From an uncultured Christensenellaceae bacterium (GTDB taxonomy: Bacteria; Bacillota; Clostridia; Christensenellales; CAG-314), in the NCBI GenBank assembly GCA_910586625.1, contig CAJUIZ010000003.1, forward strand, positions 97,841 to 161,840: 64,000 bases of DNA, given 5' to 3'. A program made the position numbers and the translations under genes. This document shows, piece after piece, positions 16,826-24,936 of the stretch. The notes under the pieces are model-generated. The model had not been told where the DNA came from. It saw only the letters and a program-made list of their open reading frames with translations, and did not search any database. Numbering within the stretch: position 1 is the first letter of the stretch; every line of letters begins with the position of its first letter.

Positions 16826-16932
16826 GCAAAAAAAATACAGTCGCGACAAAACGACTGCACCTTAGAAGATTATTTTCCATTCTAATGCCCTGGTTTTGTT
16901 TAACGACAGGATGGTGCAAACGAACTGTCCGT
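16826..16932 (-). promoter_or_regulatory. preQ1-type riboswitch with transcription terminator
   Basis: Minus strand, 5' to 3'. The P1 arm GACAG is followed by a loop starting UUC and containing UUUGCACC, then CUGUC closing P1, then an A-rich tail GUUAAACAAAACCAGG. This is the layout of the class I preQ1 aptamer (about 16887-16932). Downstream, CAGTCG and CGACTG form a stem followed by eight Ts (16828-16857): a terminator. GGTGCA at 16861-16856 is complementary to TGCACC in the aptamer loop (16918-16913), giving an antiterminator alternative. Ligand binding should free the terminator, so this should be an OFF switch for queD-queF. Confidence 0.8.
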
Positions 16933-16944
16933 TTAATTAGATAT

Positions 16945-16973
16945 ATAATACCACGCCTCAATGCTTATGTCAA
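16945..16973 (-). promoter_or_regulatory. Promoter of the preQ1 operon
   Basis: TTGACA (16973-16968), exactly 17 bp, TATTAT (16950-16945) on the minus strand. Transcription would start a few bases before the aptamer. Confidence 0.85.
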
Positions 16974-17138
16974 CTTAATCGAAATGCTTACGAGCCGCAT
17001 ATTTTCAAAATGGCAACAAAAAATCCCTCGCTTATATGCCACGGGAAAATTTAGACGGTTTAGTAGGCTGCTTTTTATTCACCGCTAACTTTGCCTTAAA
17101 AAGAATTGTCAATGTATTTTTTTACGACAAAGCCGTTC

Positions 17139-17567
17139 TTAACCAATCAATACGCATTTCCACGCGCCGAAATCCGGAATACGGCGCTCGGACACGAAAT
17201 TTTCGAAAATACGGCGAACTTCCGCCATATCTTGCGTTTCGTAAAAATACAAACGCGATTTGCCGTCGGTATCGTAATGCGCGGCGCACAATGAAAAGCA
17301 TTGCTTCTTGACGCTGCGCGAAAACAGCCCGAACTTGATTTCGTGATATACCGAAAGCTCCGCAACGCCGTCGATTTCGGGCAAAGCGTTTACTATTATA
17401 TCGGCGCGCAGCTTTATTCTGTCGTTGTACGCCGATTCCAACGACGAAAAAGGTTTTTCCAGCGCGTCAAAGGACATTAGCGGCTCGTTAAACCGTTTTA
17501 CTTCGTATTCGTCCAAAACGTCTATACCTATAGCTTTCAATCTGTAATACAGCTCCGCTTCTTTCAT
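17139..17567 (-). CDS. Hypothetical protein, 142 aa
   Basis: Soluble alpha/beta protein starting MKEAELYYRLKAIGIDVLDE, with no motif I recognise. The central part (about 50-110) alternates strands and Arg/Lys-rich turns. The C-terminal SERRIPDFGAWKCVLIG is hydrophobic. An ATG with a GGGGGC-type ribosome site supports expression. It sits between the preQ1 operon and nadE without clear linkage to either. Function unknown. Confidence 0.7.
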   Translation of the reverse strand: MKEAELYYRLKAIGIDVLDEYEVKRFNEPLMSFDALEKPFSSLESAYNDRIKLRADIIVNALPEIDGVAELSVYHEIKFGLFSRSVKKQCFSLCAAHYDTDGKSRLYFYETQDMAEVRRIFENFVSERRIPDFGAWKCVLIG

Positions 17568-17699
17568 AATGCCCCCGTAAACGTTTTATAAATTATACAA
17601 CCGTACACCTTCATTGTCAAGAAACCGCGCGCTTTTACTTTACTGACGTATAATTTTATAATTATTATTTCATTTTTTATAATATCGGGTGTAAAACGG

Positions 17700-17764
17700 T
17701 TGAATATACGGTGAAAAAGGGTTATAATAATTAGCGATTATATAAAAAAATCAAATTATTATAA
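17700..17764 (+). promoter_or_regulatory. nadE promoter with 11-bp inverted repeats
   Basis: TTGAAT (17700-17705), 17 bp, TATAAT (17723-17728). TTATAATAATT (17722-17732) covers the -10 box. Its exact complement AATTATTATAA lies at 17754-17764, 32 bp away centre to centre (three helical turns) and just before the ribosome site. It is a plausible operator for the HTH domain fused to NadE. Confidence 0.65.
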
Positions 17765-17784
17765 TATATCACGGGGAACATATT

Positions 17785-19920
17785 ATGCAGGAAATCGTAA
17801 AAAGACTAAACGACGTAAAAAAGCGGCGCGGATACACGCTTAGAATGCTTGCGGAAAAAAGCGGGCTTACGCTCGGCACGGTAAACAAAATAATGAGCGG
17901 CGAGCTGCAAAGAATCAAACCCGAAAAGCTTTCCAAGCTTGCCGAAGCCCTTAACGTTACGATAGACTACCTTGTAAACGGCGAAGCGGACGGCGTTAGC
18001 GCACAGGCATACAGCTACGGGTTAGTGAAAATTGCCTGTATTTCCCCAAACGTCCGCGTAGCAGACGTCGGCTACAACGTGCGGCAGATTATCAAACATG
18101 CAAAGCGCGCCGCGGCAAACGGCGTAAAAATAGCGTTATTCCCCGAGCTGTGCATAACTGCGTACACCTGCGGCGACTTGTTTTTTAACGAAACGCTCAG
18201 ACGCGCGGCATTAGACGGACTTAGAACACTGCGCGGCGAGCTTAAAGCGTTGGATATCGTCTGCATTGTGGGCTTGCCGATTTGCGACGACTCCGGACGG
18301 CTGTACAACGCCGCGGCGGTACTGTTCCGCGGAGAAGTACTGGGCATAGTACCAAAGGTAAATCTGCCCAACTACAACGAATTTATGGAAAAACGGCTGT
18401 TCGCGCCCTTCGACGGAGTATCGCGCACCATCACATTGTTCGGCAAGCAAACGCCGTTTGCCAGCAAGCTGATATTTACGGATACTCTCTGCCCGGAGCT
18501 GCGGTTTGCCGTGGAAATATGCGAAGACGTGTGGGTTGCCGATTCGCCGTCCGTTTCGCACTCCTTTGCGGGGGCTAACGCCGTATTCAACCTGTCGGCA
18601 AGCAACGAAACGATTGTCAAAAGCGACTACCGCAAAAAAATGATAGAAATACAGTCCGCCACTTGCGGAGTCGTGTACGCGTACTGCTCGGCGGGACCGT
18701 CGGAATCCACTTCGCAAACGGTGTTTTCCGCACACAATATAATATGCGAAAACGGCGAAGTATTAGCGGAAGCCGCGCCCTTTACTACGGGCTACGCCGA
18801 AGCGGAAGCGGACTTGGGCTACATTGCCAACGAACGCGCGCGGTTAGACCGCTCCGAAAACGGGCAGGGCTACGCGTACGTTAACTTCGAGCTGCCCCTA
18901 AACGGAATCGTGCGGCGAGTATACTCTCCGCGCCCCTTTGTGCCTGCTAATAAAGCTCGGCGCAATACCGTGTGCGAGCGCGCCCTTACGATACTTGCCT
19001 ACGGGCTGAAAAAGCGCATAGAGCATACCCGCGCGGACAAGCTTGTAATAGGCGTATCGGGCGGGTCGGACAGCACGCTTGCACTGCTTGTGTGCAAACG
19101 GGCGTTGGATCTATTAAAACGCCCGATATCGGACATAACAGCCGTTACAATGCCCTGCTTCGGCACAAGCGAACGCACCCTTGCCAATTCCGTCGCGCTT
19201 GCCCAAGCAATCGGCGCGACGGTTAAAAAAATAGATATCTCCGCAACCGTAACGCGGCACTTGAAGGATATTAACCACGACATAACGGACACAAACGTCA
19301 CCTACGAAAACGCCCAAGCGCGCGAACGCACGCAAGTATTGATGGACTTGGCAAACGACGTGAACGGGCTTGTTATCGGCACGGGGGACGCTTCGGAAGC
19401 GGCGCTCGGATGGGCTACCTACAACGGCGACCATATGTCTATGTACGCCGTAAACGCGTCCGTTCCCAAAACGTTGGTGTTGGCAATCATCGCTTACCAA
19501 GCGGAGCTGAGCCAAGGCGAATTGAAGCGCGTGTTACAGGACGTGCTGGATACGCCCATAAGCCCCGAGCTGCTGCCGCCGACTTCCGACGGGCAAATAC
19601 TGCAAAAAAGCGAAAACGCGATAGGTCCGTACGAGCTGCACGACTACTTTCTGTTTATGCTGATACGCAAGGGCTTTACGCCGAGCAAAGTATACGCGTT
19701 GGCAAAGATTTCCTTTGCCGATAAATACGACGACGAAACAATCTACAAATGGCTGCAAACGTTTATACGGCGGTTCTTCTCGCAGCAGTTCAAGCGCGGC
19801 TGTTCGCCGGACGGAGTGCGGCTCGGCTCGGTAGATTTGAGCAAATACGGGCTTCGTATGCCTTCGGACGCGTGCGCGGACGCGTGGCTTGCCGACCTTG
19901 AAATGGTAAAGCCGCAATAA
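17785..19920 (+). CDS. nadE: HTH-fused glutamine-dependent NAD+ synthetase
   Basis: 711 aa, about 70 longer than usual for this family because of an N-terminal XRE-type helix-turn-helix domain (about 1-65; TLRMLAEKSGLTLGTVNKIM, then LAEALNVTIDYLV). Next is the nitrilase-like glutaminase domain with catalytic Glu121, Lys191 and Cys246 (VEICEDVW). The synthetase domain follows with PP-loop SGGSDS (425-430). It makes NAD+ from deamido-NAD+, ATP and glutamine. All catalytic residues are intact. The start at 17785 follows GGGG-type ribosome bases; the next internal Met is inside the HTH, so the fusion is real in this reading. trmB follows by 18 nt. Confidence 0.93.
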   Translation: MQEIVKRLNDVKKRRGYTLRMLAEKSGLTLGTVNKIMSGELQRIKPEKLSKLAEALNVTIDYLVNGEADGVSAQAYSYGLVKIACISPNVRVADVGYNVRQIIKHAKRAAANGVKIALFPELCITAYTCGDLFFNETLRRAALDGLRTLRGELKALDIVCIVGLPICDDSGRLYNAAAVLFRGEVLGIVPKVNLPNYNEFMEKRLFAPFDGVSRTITLFGKQTPFASKLIFTDTLCPELRFAVEICEDVWVADSPSVSHSFAGANAVFNLSASNETIVKSDYRKKMIEIQSATCGVVYAYCSAGPSESTSQTVFSAHNIICENGEVLAEAAPFTTGYAEAEADLGYIANERARLDRSENGQGYAYVNFELPLNGIVRRVYSPRPFVPANKARRNTVCERALTILAYGLKKRIEHTRADKLVIGVSGGSDSTLALLVCKRALDLLKRPISDITAVTMPCFGTSERTLANSVALAQAIGATVKKIDISATVTRHLKDINHDITDTNVTYENAQARERTQVLMDLANDVNGLVIGTGDASEAALGWATYNGDHMSMYAVNASVPKTLVLAIIAYQAELSQGELKRVLQDVLDTPISPELLPPTSDGQILQKSENAIGPYELHDYFLFMLIRKGFTPSKVYALAKISFADKYDDETIYKWLQTFIRRFFSQQFKRGCSPDGVRLGSVDLSKYGLRMPSDACADAWLADLEMVKPQ

Positions 19921-19938
19921 AACAAGGGTGAACGACTT

Positions 19939-20610
19939 ATGCGAATGAGATTGAAAAAGCATCTTGACGAGCGTATTCTGCACGTCAACGACATATTGCT
20001 TGCGCGCGAAGGGGACGACTTCTACAAGCTGACGGACGAAGAAAAAAACTTTGTAAAAACCGTTAGCGAAATATTCGGAAACGGCAACGATTTGTACTTG
20101 GAGTTAGGCTGCGGCAAGGGGGCTTTCGCCATTGCGTCCGCTACGCAACACCCCGAGCGCAATTATATAGCCGTGGAAAAGCTTAGCAACGTGATAGTCG
20201 TCGCCTGCGAAAACGCAGTTAAAGCCAACCTGCCCAATTTGCGCTTTATCAACTGCCGAGCGGAAAATATGCTGTGCTACCTGCCCGAGCACAGCGTAAA
20301 GCAGATTATACTGAACTTCTCCTGCCCATTCCCCAAGAAAACCTACGCCAACCGCCGCCTTACCAGCAAAAACTACTTGGAACTGTACAAGCGGCTGCTT
20401 GTGAAAGACGGCATAATATCGCAGAAAACGGACAACTTGGACTTCTTCGAGTGGTCGATTGAAAGCTTTGCGCAAAACGGCTTCGAAACGTTTGACGTAA
20501 CGTACGACCTACCCGCCGACGCGCCCGACAACGTTGTTACGGAATACGAAGCCAAGTTCCGAATGCAGTATCAGAAAATTTACGCTCTTAGAGCGCGCGT
20601 AGCAAGGTAG
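19939..20610 (+). CDS. trmB: tRNA (guanine-46-N7)-methyltransferase
   Basis: 223 aa, Rossmann SAM-dependent methyltransferase. The SAM-binding loop is LELGCGKGAFAI, followed by acidic YIAVEKLSNV. The TrmB-specific segment NFSCPFPKKTYANRRLT (family NFPDPWPK-(R/K)-H-x-KRR) and the C-terminal TEYEAKF are present. The family motif's Asp and Trp are replaced by Ser-Cys and Phe here, a mild divergence. It methylates G46 in the tRNA variable loop. Probably in an operon with nadE. Confidence 0.93.
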   Translation: MRMRLKKHLDERILHVNDILLAREGDDFYKLTDEEKNFVKTVSEIFGNGNDLYLELGCGKGAFAIASATQHPERNYIAVEKLSNVIVVACENAVKANLPNLRFINCRAENMLCYLPEHSVKQIILNFSCPFPKKTYANRRLTSKNYLELYKRLLVKDGIISQKTDNLDFFEWSIESFAQNGFETFDVTYDLPADAPDNVVTEYEAKFRMQYQKIYALRARVAR

Positions 20611-20634
20611 TATTGCCGTGAAGCGGCAAACGCG

Positions 20635-20895
20635 TTACGATTCGAGCTCGTACACCACGTATTCGCCCACAATATCGCCCGCGTCCGTCGGCAAACCGAT
20701 TTTGCCGTAGACGTAATTGCGTAAATCGTGAAACCTGCGGAAAAACTCTTCGTCGTTTACCGCGCTGACAAACTCAATCAAATCAAGATAATACGCTACA
20801 AAATGCCACATTGCGCTGACTTTTACGGTGGTTACAGACTGGTTCGATTTATCTTTGTTTTTGTTTGCTGACGGTGTTTTATCATAGTTTTTCAT
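20635..20895 (-). CDS. Hypothetical protein, 86 aa
   Basis: Small soluble protein. A charged, Lys/Asn/Ser-rich N-terminus (about 1-25) precedes an aromatic-rich helical body containing MWHFVAYYLDLIEFV and FFRRFHDLRNYVYGK. No known domain. It is convergent with trmB, with only 24 bp between stops. Its AATTAATTCC-side leader shows a GGAATTAATT ribosome site. Function unknown. Confidence 0.65.
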   Translation of the reverse strand: MKNYDKTPSANKNKDKSNQSVTTVKVSAMWHFVAYYLDLIEFVSAVNDEEFFRRFHDLRNYVYGKIGLPTDAGDIVGEYVVYELES

Positions 20896-21040
20896 AAAAA
20901 TTAATTCCTTTACCTGTCGGGTTTATGTTGTATTTTAGTATAGCGGACAGAAAAAAACTTAATATTTGCCCGATAGGCAACGAAAAAGTTTTATATTAGG
21001 TACTTCGGGAGAAATATATGAATTATAGTGCGACTATCGT

Positions 21041-21080
21041 CTGGATTTCTCCGTTCGCTTCGCTCAGTCGAAATGACATA
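21041..21080 (+). repeat. Dispersed REP-like repeat, copy R1
   Basis: Partial copy of the family containing GGATTTCTCC, a TTCGCTTCGCTC centre and AGTCGAAATGACAT. Lies in the 312-bp gap between the 86-aa gene and the HTH gene; nothing else is seen there. Confidence 0.8.
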
Positions 21081-21180
21081 ATAAAATCGAGTCAAAACAA
21101 AATATATAAAATTAAGTATCGCTTTGAATAAAAAATTATCACGCCTGCGGGGCGTAAATTGAGTTTTATTTTTTCTTTTG

Positions 21181-21197
21181 GTGTAAAATAGTTACAC
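21181..21197 (+). promoter_or_regulatory. Palindromic operator at the HTH gene promoter
   Basis: GTGTAAAATAGTTACAC has perfect 6-bp arms and a 5-bp centre. It includes a TAAAAT -10-like box and lies 11 bp before the HTH start codon, which has no ribosome site. Autoregulation is likely. Confidence 0.6.
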
Positions 21198-21207
21198 AAG
21201 TTTAACT

Positions 21208-21432
21208 ATGATAACACAGAAAAAAATTCAGCAAAAACTAATAGACTACTTAAAACACAGCGGAATGACACAAACCGAATTGGCGCACCGTTTAGGCGTA
21301 AGTTCGGGAACGGTTTCACACTATGTAATCGGTGACAAAATGCCTGAATTAGATACGCTTGCAAACCTGTGCGCGATAATAGACGCCGACGCTAACGACA
21401 TACTGTGCGTAGACGAATACAAAAAGAATTAA
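21208..21432 (+). CDS. XRE-family HTH regulator, 74 aa
   Basis: Single-domain HTH_3 protein. The HTH is at about 20-60 (MTQTELAHRLGVSSGTVSHYVIGDKMP, split here as helix 2 MTQTELAHRLG and helix 3 SSGTVSHYV). A short leader without Shine-Dalgarno suggests leaderless or weak translation. A terminator follows directly, so it is a one-gene unit with its own palindromic operator. The target beyond itself is unknown. Confidence 0.85.
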   Translation: MITQKKIQQKLIDYLKHSGMTQTELAHRLGVSSGTVSHYVIGDKMPELDTLANLCAIIDADANDILCVDEYKKN

Positions 21433-21459
21433 CAATTTGTAAAACTACATACAAAAAAT

Positions 21460-21499
21460 AAGCCCTACCGCTTTTATAACTGCGGCAGGGCTTTTGTAT
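21460..21499 (+). terminator. Terminator of the 74-aa HTH gene
   Basis: AAGCCCT-A-CCGC (21460-21471) pairs with GCGG-C-AGGGCTT (21482-21493) apart from one A/C mismatch, followed by TTTTGTATT. Confidence 0.85.
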
Positions 21500-21527
21500 T
21501 GATTTTTGAGCCGATTTACTTTTCGAA

Positions 21528-21848
21528 TTATTCGTTTACAATCGTCAACTTGTTTTTGGGATATTTTTCGGTAAAGCTCCTTAGAACTTCGAATATCAAC
21601 TTCCATTCGTAATCGTCGTACGTTTTGAGATTAGTCAATCTGTCAATATCAAAGTTAATCATTACGAATTCGAAACCGATATCGTCGTAGGCATACCACA
21701 AAAATTCGTCAAGCAAATCCGCATTGTAATGCAAATTGTCGTATTCTTCCCAATCGGGAATTAGTTTTCCTTCCAACTCCGTATAGATTATTTCGTAAAA
21801 GGTTTTGTAGCTTTCGCACTTGTTTTTGTCTATTATTACTTTTTGCAT
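21528..21848 (-). CDS. Barstar-like protein (ribonuclease inhibitor family)
   Basis: 106 aa from the ATG at 21848. Beginning MQKVIIDKNKCESYKTFYEI, then PDWEEYDNLHYNADLLDEFLWY and a C-terminal strand KLTIVNE, it follows the barstar plan: strand, helix with an acidic Tyr/Asp-rich barnase-facing segment, and a final strand. Barstars bind and block secreted ribonucleases. No barnase-like gene is beside it. The 5' side ends 12 bp upstream in a palindromic repeat, and the ribosome site is weak, so expression is uncertain. An N-terminal extension in the open frame is repeat sequence and is excluded. Confidence 0.65.
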   Translation of the reverse strand: MQKVIIDKNKCESYKTFYEIIYTELEGKLIPDWEEYDNLHYNADLLDEFLWYAYDDIGFEFVMINFDIDRLTNLKTYDDYEWKLIFEVLRSFTEKYPKNKLTIVNE

Positions 21849-21859
21849 AATCGTTACCC

Positions 21860-21970
21860 ACGAACGACTAATCCTGACGGCGGAGAAGGGTTGCGGATAC
21901 AAGGCAAACAAGCCGTACGCAAGGGATTTTACTTGGCGTAAATCCTTCGCTATCGCTCCGTGGCGTTCGT
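21860..21970. repeat. Palindromic repeat family B, copy 1
   Basis: Bounded by ACGAACG (21860-21866) and CGTTCGT (21964-21970). Contains TGACGGCGGAGAAGGGTTGC, shared with copy 2 at 24811. The interior is rich in short inverted repeats. No coding potential. Confidence 0.7.
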
Positions 21971-22023
21971 AAGTCTTCGACTTGCTCGGCTAAGGACATA
22001 TTGTCTACCAGCCAACAACGGGG

Positions 22024-22173
22024 AGCGAGTGTGTTCGCTCAAAAATAATCTGCAACGAGCGCGAGCCGCGCTAAGCCAATCGCCACAGTGTGGCGTTGGC
22101 AGACGGCGAGAGCAAGGGCTGTGCCCGCAGCTTACCGCGAAGTGAAGCCTTTTTTGAGTGAATACACGAGCGA
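22024..22173 (-). repeat. Palindromic repeat family C, copy C1 (long form)
   Basis: About 150 bp with imperfect terminal inverted repeats: 22024-22045 and 22151-22173 (outer CGAGCGA-type, inner TTTTTGAG). The interior includes AGCAAGGGCTGTGCC, shared with copy C4 at 61.2 kb. The element ends one base from the parC stop codon. Confidence 0.75.
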
Positions 22174-22174
22174 C

Positions 22175-24658
22175 TTATTTGTCGGCGGAAGACTTGAAGG
22201 CAATAACCTTTTCCACCGCTATGCCGCCGCGTTTGCCCTTGGGAAGCTTGCCCTTGTTGTTCTTGTTTTCGACGGATACTTCCGCAGTGTCCACCACGCA
22301 CACGTTGGCTTTGTCGTAAATTGCCACCTTGTAGTGCGCGCCGTTGACGTAGTTGGCGTACACTATCGAGCTGCCGTTTACGCCGAACTCCGTACCCTTT
22401 GCGCCCTTGCAGTTACGCGCGTGCTTGGTTATTTCCGTTACGGGCAGACGTTTTAGGAAGCCCTTGTTGGTTATCATAAGCGCTTCGCCCTTGTCCCTGT
22501 CTACCTGACCGGCAAACACAACGTACTCGTCGTCGGCAAGGTTAATGCAGCGCACGCCGCCTGCAACTCTGCCTTGAAGGGGTATTTCGCTTATGTCGAA
22601 GCGCGTACAGCCGCCGCGGTTGGTTACGTAGAAGATTTCCGTGTCGGGGCGGACGACTTCCACCTTGAACACTTCGTCGCCGTCCTTGCCCTTGTAGCCT
22701 TGGAACACCTGCTTTAACAGCTGATACTCCTTCCATTCCGAGCGTTTGATAAGCCCCTGACGGGTGTAGATAAGCAGCTCGCCCTGCGGTTCGGCATCCT
22801 TAGCCAAGACGAAAGCCGACACGGGAGTTTCGCCCTTCTGCGCTTCGGCAAACAGTTGCGAAAGCGTTACGCCGTTGTCGCGGTAGCGTATTTCGGGCAT
22901 ATCGCCGACAGTCATCCTTAGGCAGTTACCGAGATTACTGAAAAACATAACCTGTCCGTCCGTCTTGGTTTCGATTGCGGTGGTAAGCACTTCCGAAGAC
23001 GATGCGCCCACAACGTCCTTGTTGGACAGGTTGAAGTTTTTGAGGGGAATCTTCTTGATTGTGTAGTCGCTTGCAATACCCACAACAACGCTTTCGACGG
23101 GTTTTTCGTCCGTTTCGCTGGGGATTAACGCGTCTTCGAGAGTTTTGTTTATTTCCGAACGGCGCGGCGTTTTGTAGTTGCGTTTTAAGGCGGACAGTTC
23201 CGACTTGATAAGTTCCATTTGCTCGCGCTTGCTGTTGATGATTACGTTAAGACGGGCGATTGTGCGTTCAAGCTCCTGCAATTCGTTCATTAGCTTGTTT
23301 ACTTCTAACTTGGTTATGCGAGCCAAACGCAAATCAAGTATTGCCTGCGCCTGTCGGTCGGACAAATCGAAATCCAGCCGCAGCTTGTTTTTCGCGTCCG
23401 TTGTGGACGACGCGTTCTTGATAATTTGAATAACTTCGTCGATATTTTGGACGGCGATTACAAGCCCCTTGACAATGTGAGCGCGCTCCTTGGCTTCTTC
23501 CAGCTCGTACTTGCTGCGGCGAAGAATTACGTCGCGCTGATAGGAAACGTAGTAGGCAATGATATCCAACAAGCCCATAAGCTGCGGTTTGCCGTCGGCA
23601 ATTGCCACCATATTTATTCCGTAGGACATTTGCAGCTGCGAATATTTGAGCAAATTTTTAATAATTTTGTCTATGTCGCAATCCTTACGCAGTTTGATAA
23701 CCGCGCGCATACCTTCCTTGTCGCTTTCGTCCACAATCTCCGATATGCCTTGGAAAATATCCTTCTTTTCATCCTTTAACCCGGCTATTTTTACAAGCAG
23801 GTCGGCTTTGTTGAGTCCGTAGGGGATTTCCGTTATTACGATATTGCGTCTGTCGCCGGAAGCCACTTCTATGTGCATTTTGGCGCGGATAATTATCTTG
23901 CCCTTGCCTGTTTCGTAGGCTTGAAGCAATCCTTCGCCGGGGATAACGTGTCCGCCCGTGGGGAAGTCCGGCCCCTTGATTATCTTCATCATTGCGTTTA
24001 GACTTATATTTTTGTTTTCGATAAACGCAATTACGCCGTCGATAACTTCCGCAAAGTTATGGGGCGGTATGTTGGTTGCAAGACCTACCGCTATGCCAGT
24101 TGCGCCGTTGACCAACAGGTTGGGAAAGCGACCGGGGAGCATATCCGGCTCCTTGGTAGTATCGTCGAAGTTGCGGCTCCAACGCACAGTATCCTTTTCG
24201 ATATCCCGCAAAAGTTCGATAGCCACGGGGGAAAGCTTGGCTTCGGTATAACGCATAGCCGCGGCGCCGTCGCCGTCCACGTTGCCGAAGTTGCCCTGAC
24301 CGATAATAAGCGGCACGTTCATAGAAAAAGGCTGAGCCATACGCACCATTGCGTCGTAGATGGACGAATCGCCGTGCGGGTGATAACGACCCATACAGTC
24401 GCCGACGATACGCGCCGACTTGCGCGTGGGCTTGTCCGCCGTGTTGCCCTGCTCGTACATAGAATACAGTATACGCCGCTGAACGGGCTTTAAGCCGTCT
24501 TCGACGCGCGGCAAAGCGCGGTCGAGAATTACGTGCTCGGCATAGGGCATCATAGATTCGTGCATAACCACTTCCATAGGCTTGGTAAGAAGGTTACTGC
24601 CGTCTTCCATCTTTTCTATTTCGTTGTGTTCCAAATCAAAAATATCAAGCTGTTTCAT
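22175..24658 (-). CDS. parC: Type IIA topoisomerase subunit A (ParC-like)
   Basis: 827 aa. The breakage-reunion domain has the quinolone-region segment HPHGDSSIYDAMVRMAQPFS and the catalytic tyrosine in AAMRYTEAKLSP. A coiled-coil arm lies at about 420-500, with a beta-pinwheel C-terminal domain from about 530. I see no GyrA box (QRRGGRG-type), which argues for topoisomerase IV (ParC) over gyrase. It acts with the ParE-like subunit encoded upstream on the same strand, in decatenation and segregation. A second pair elsewhere in the genome would be expected. Repeats flank it on both sides. Confidence 0.85.
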   Translation of the reverse strand: MKQLDIFDLEHNEIEKMEDGSNLLTKPMEVVMHESMMPYAEHVILDRALPRVEDGLKPVQRRILYSMYEQGNTADKPTRKSARIVGDCMGRYHPHGDSSIYDAMVRMAQPFSMNVPLIIGQGNFGNVDGDGAAAMRYTEAKLSPVAIELLRDIEKDTVRWSRNFDDTTKEPDMLPGRFPNLLVNGATGIAVGLATNIPPHNFAEVIDGVIAFIENKNISLNAMMKIIKGPDFPTGGHVIPGEGLLQAYETGKGKIIIRAKMHIEVASGDRRNIVITEIPYGLNKADLLVKIAGLKDEKKDIFQGISEIVDESDKEGMRAVIKLRKDCDIDKIIKNLLKYSQLQMSYGINMVAIADGKPQLMGLLDIIAYYVSYQRDVILRRSKYELEEAKERAHIVKGLVIAVQNIDEVIQIIKNASSTTDAKNKLRLDFDLSDRQAQAILDLRLARITKLEVNKLMNELQELERTIARLNVIINSKREQMELIKSELSALKRNYKTPRRSEINKTLEDALIPSETDEKPVESVVVGIASDYTIKKIPLKNFNLSNKDVVGASSSEVLTTAIETKTDGQVMFFSNLGNCLRMTVGDMPEIRYRDNGVTLSQLFAEAQKGETPVSAFVLAKDAEPQGELLIYTRQGLIKRSEWKEYQLLKQVFQGYKGKDGDEVFKVEVVRPDTEIFYVTNRGGCTRFDISEIPLQGRVAGGVRCINLADDEYVVFAGQVDRDKGEALMITNKGFLKRLPVTEITKHARNCKGAKGTEFGVNGSSIVYANYVNGAHYKVAIYDKANVCVVDTAEVSVENKNNKGKLPKGKRGGIAVEKVIAFKSSADK

Positions 24659-24726
24659 TGGTAATTTCCTTTTTTAGTTCGTAATCGAAATTGTCTTTAA
24701 GACAACTGCGTTTTGCGCGAATTTTT

Positions 24727-24789
24727 TAAGGTTACGCTGCGCTAGACTTCTCCACGCGGGGCTTCGCCCCTTGGTCGAAGTGACATATT
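24727..24789 (+). repeat. Dispersed REP-like repeat, copy R2
   Basis: Runs from AAGGTTACGC through CTTCTCC and the hairpin GGGGCTTCGCCCC to TTGGTCGAAGTGACAT. Lies in the parE-parC gap, in the transcribed region. Confidence 0.85.
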
Positions 24790-24807
24790 AAACACAGGTA
24801 CTTACCC

Positions 24808-24936
24808 GTTTGACGGCGGAGAAGGGTTGCGGATTGCGGGCTAACAAGCGCGAGCGCGAAGGAGTTTACTAGACGTAAATGACTGAGCGAGAGCGTGAAG
24901 CTAGACCGCAAGACGCGCCCTTATACGCCGTCAAAC
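24808..24936 (-). repeat. Palindromic repeat family B, copy 2
   Basis: The outer arms GTTTGACGGCG (24808-24818) and CGCCGTCAAAC (24926-24936) are exact complements; the second arm contains the parE stop codon. The interior shares TGACGGCGGAGAAGGGTTGC with copy 1. It sits directly behind parE. Confidence 0.75.
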
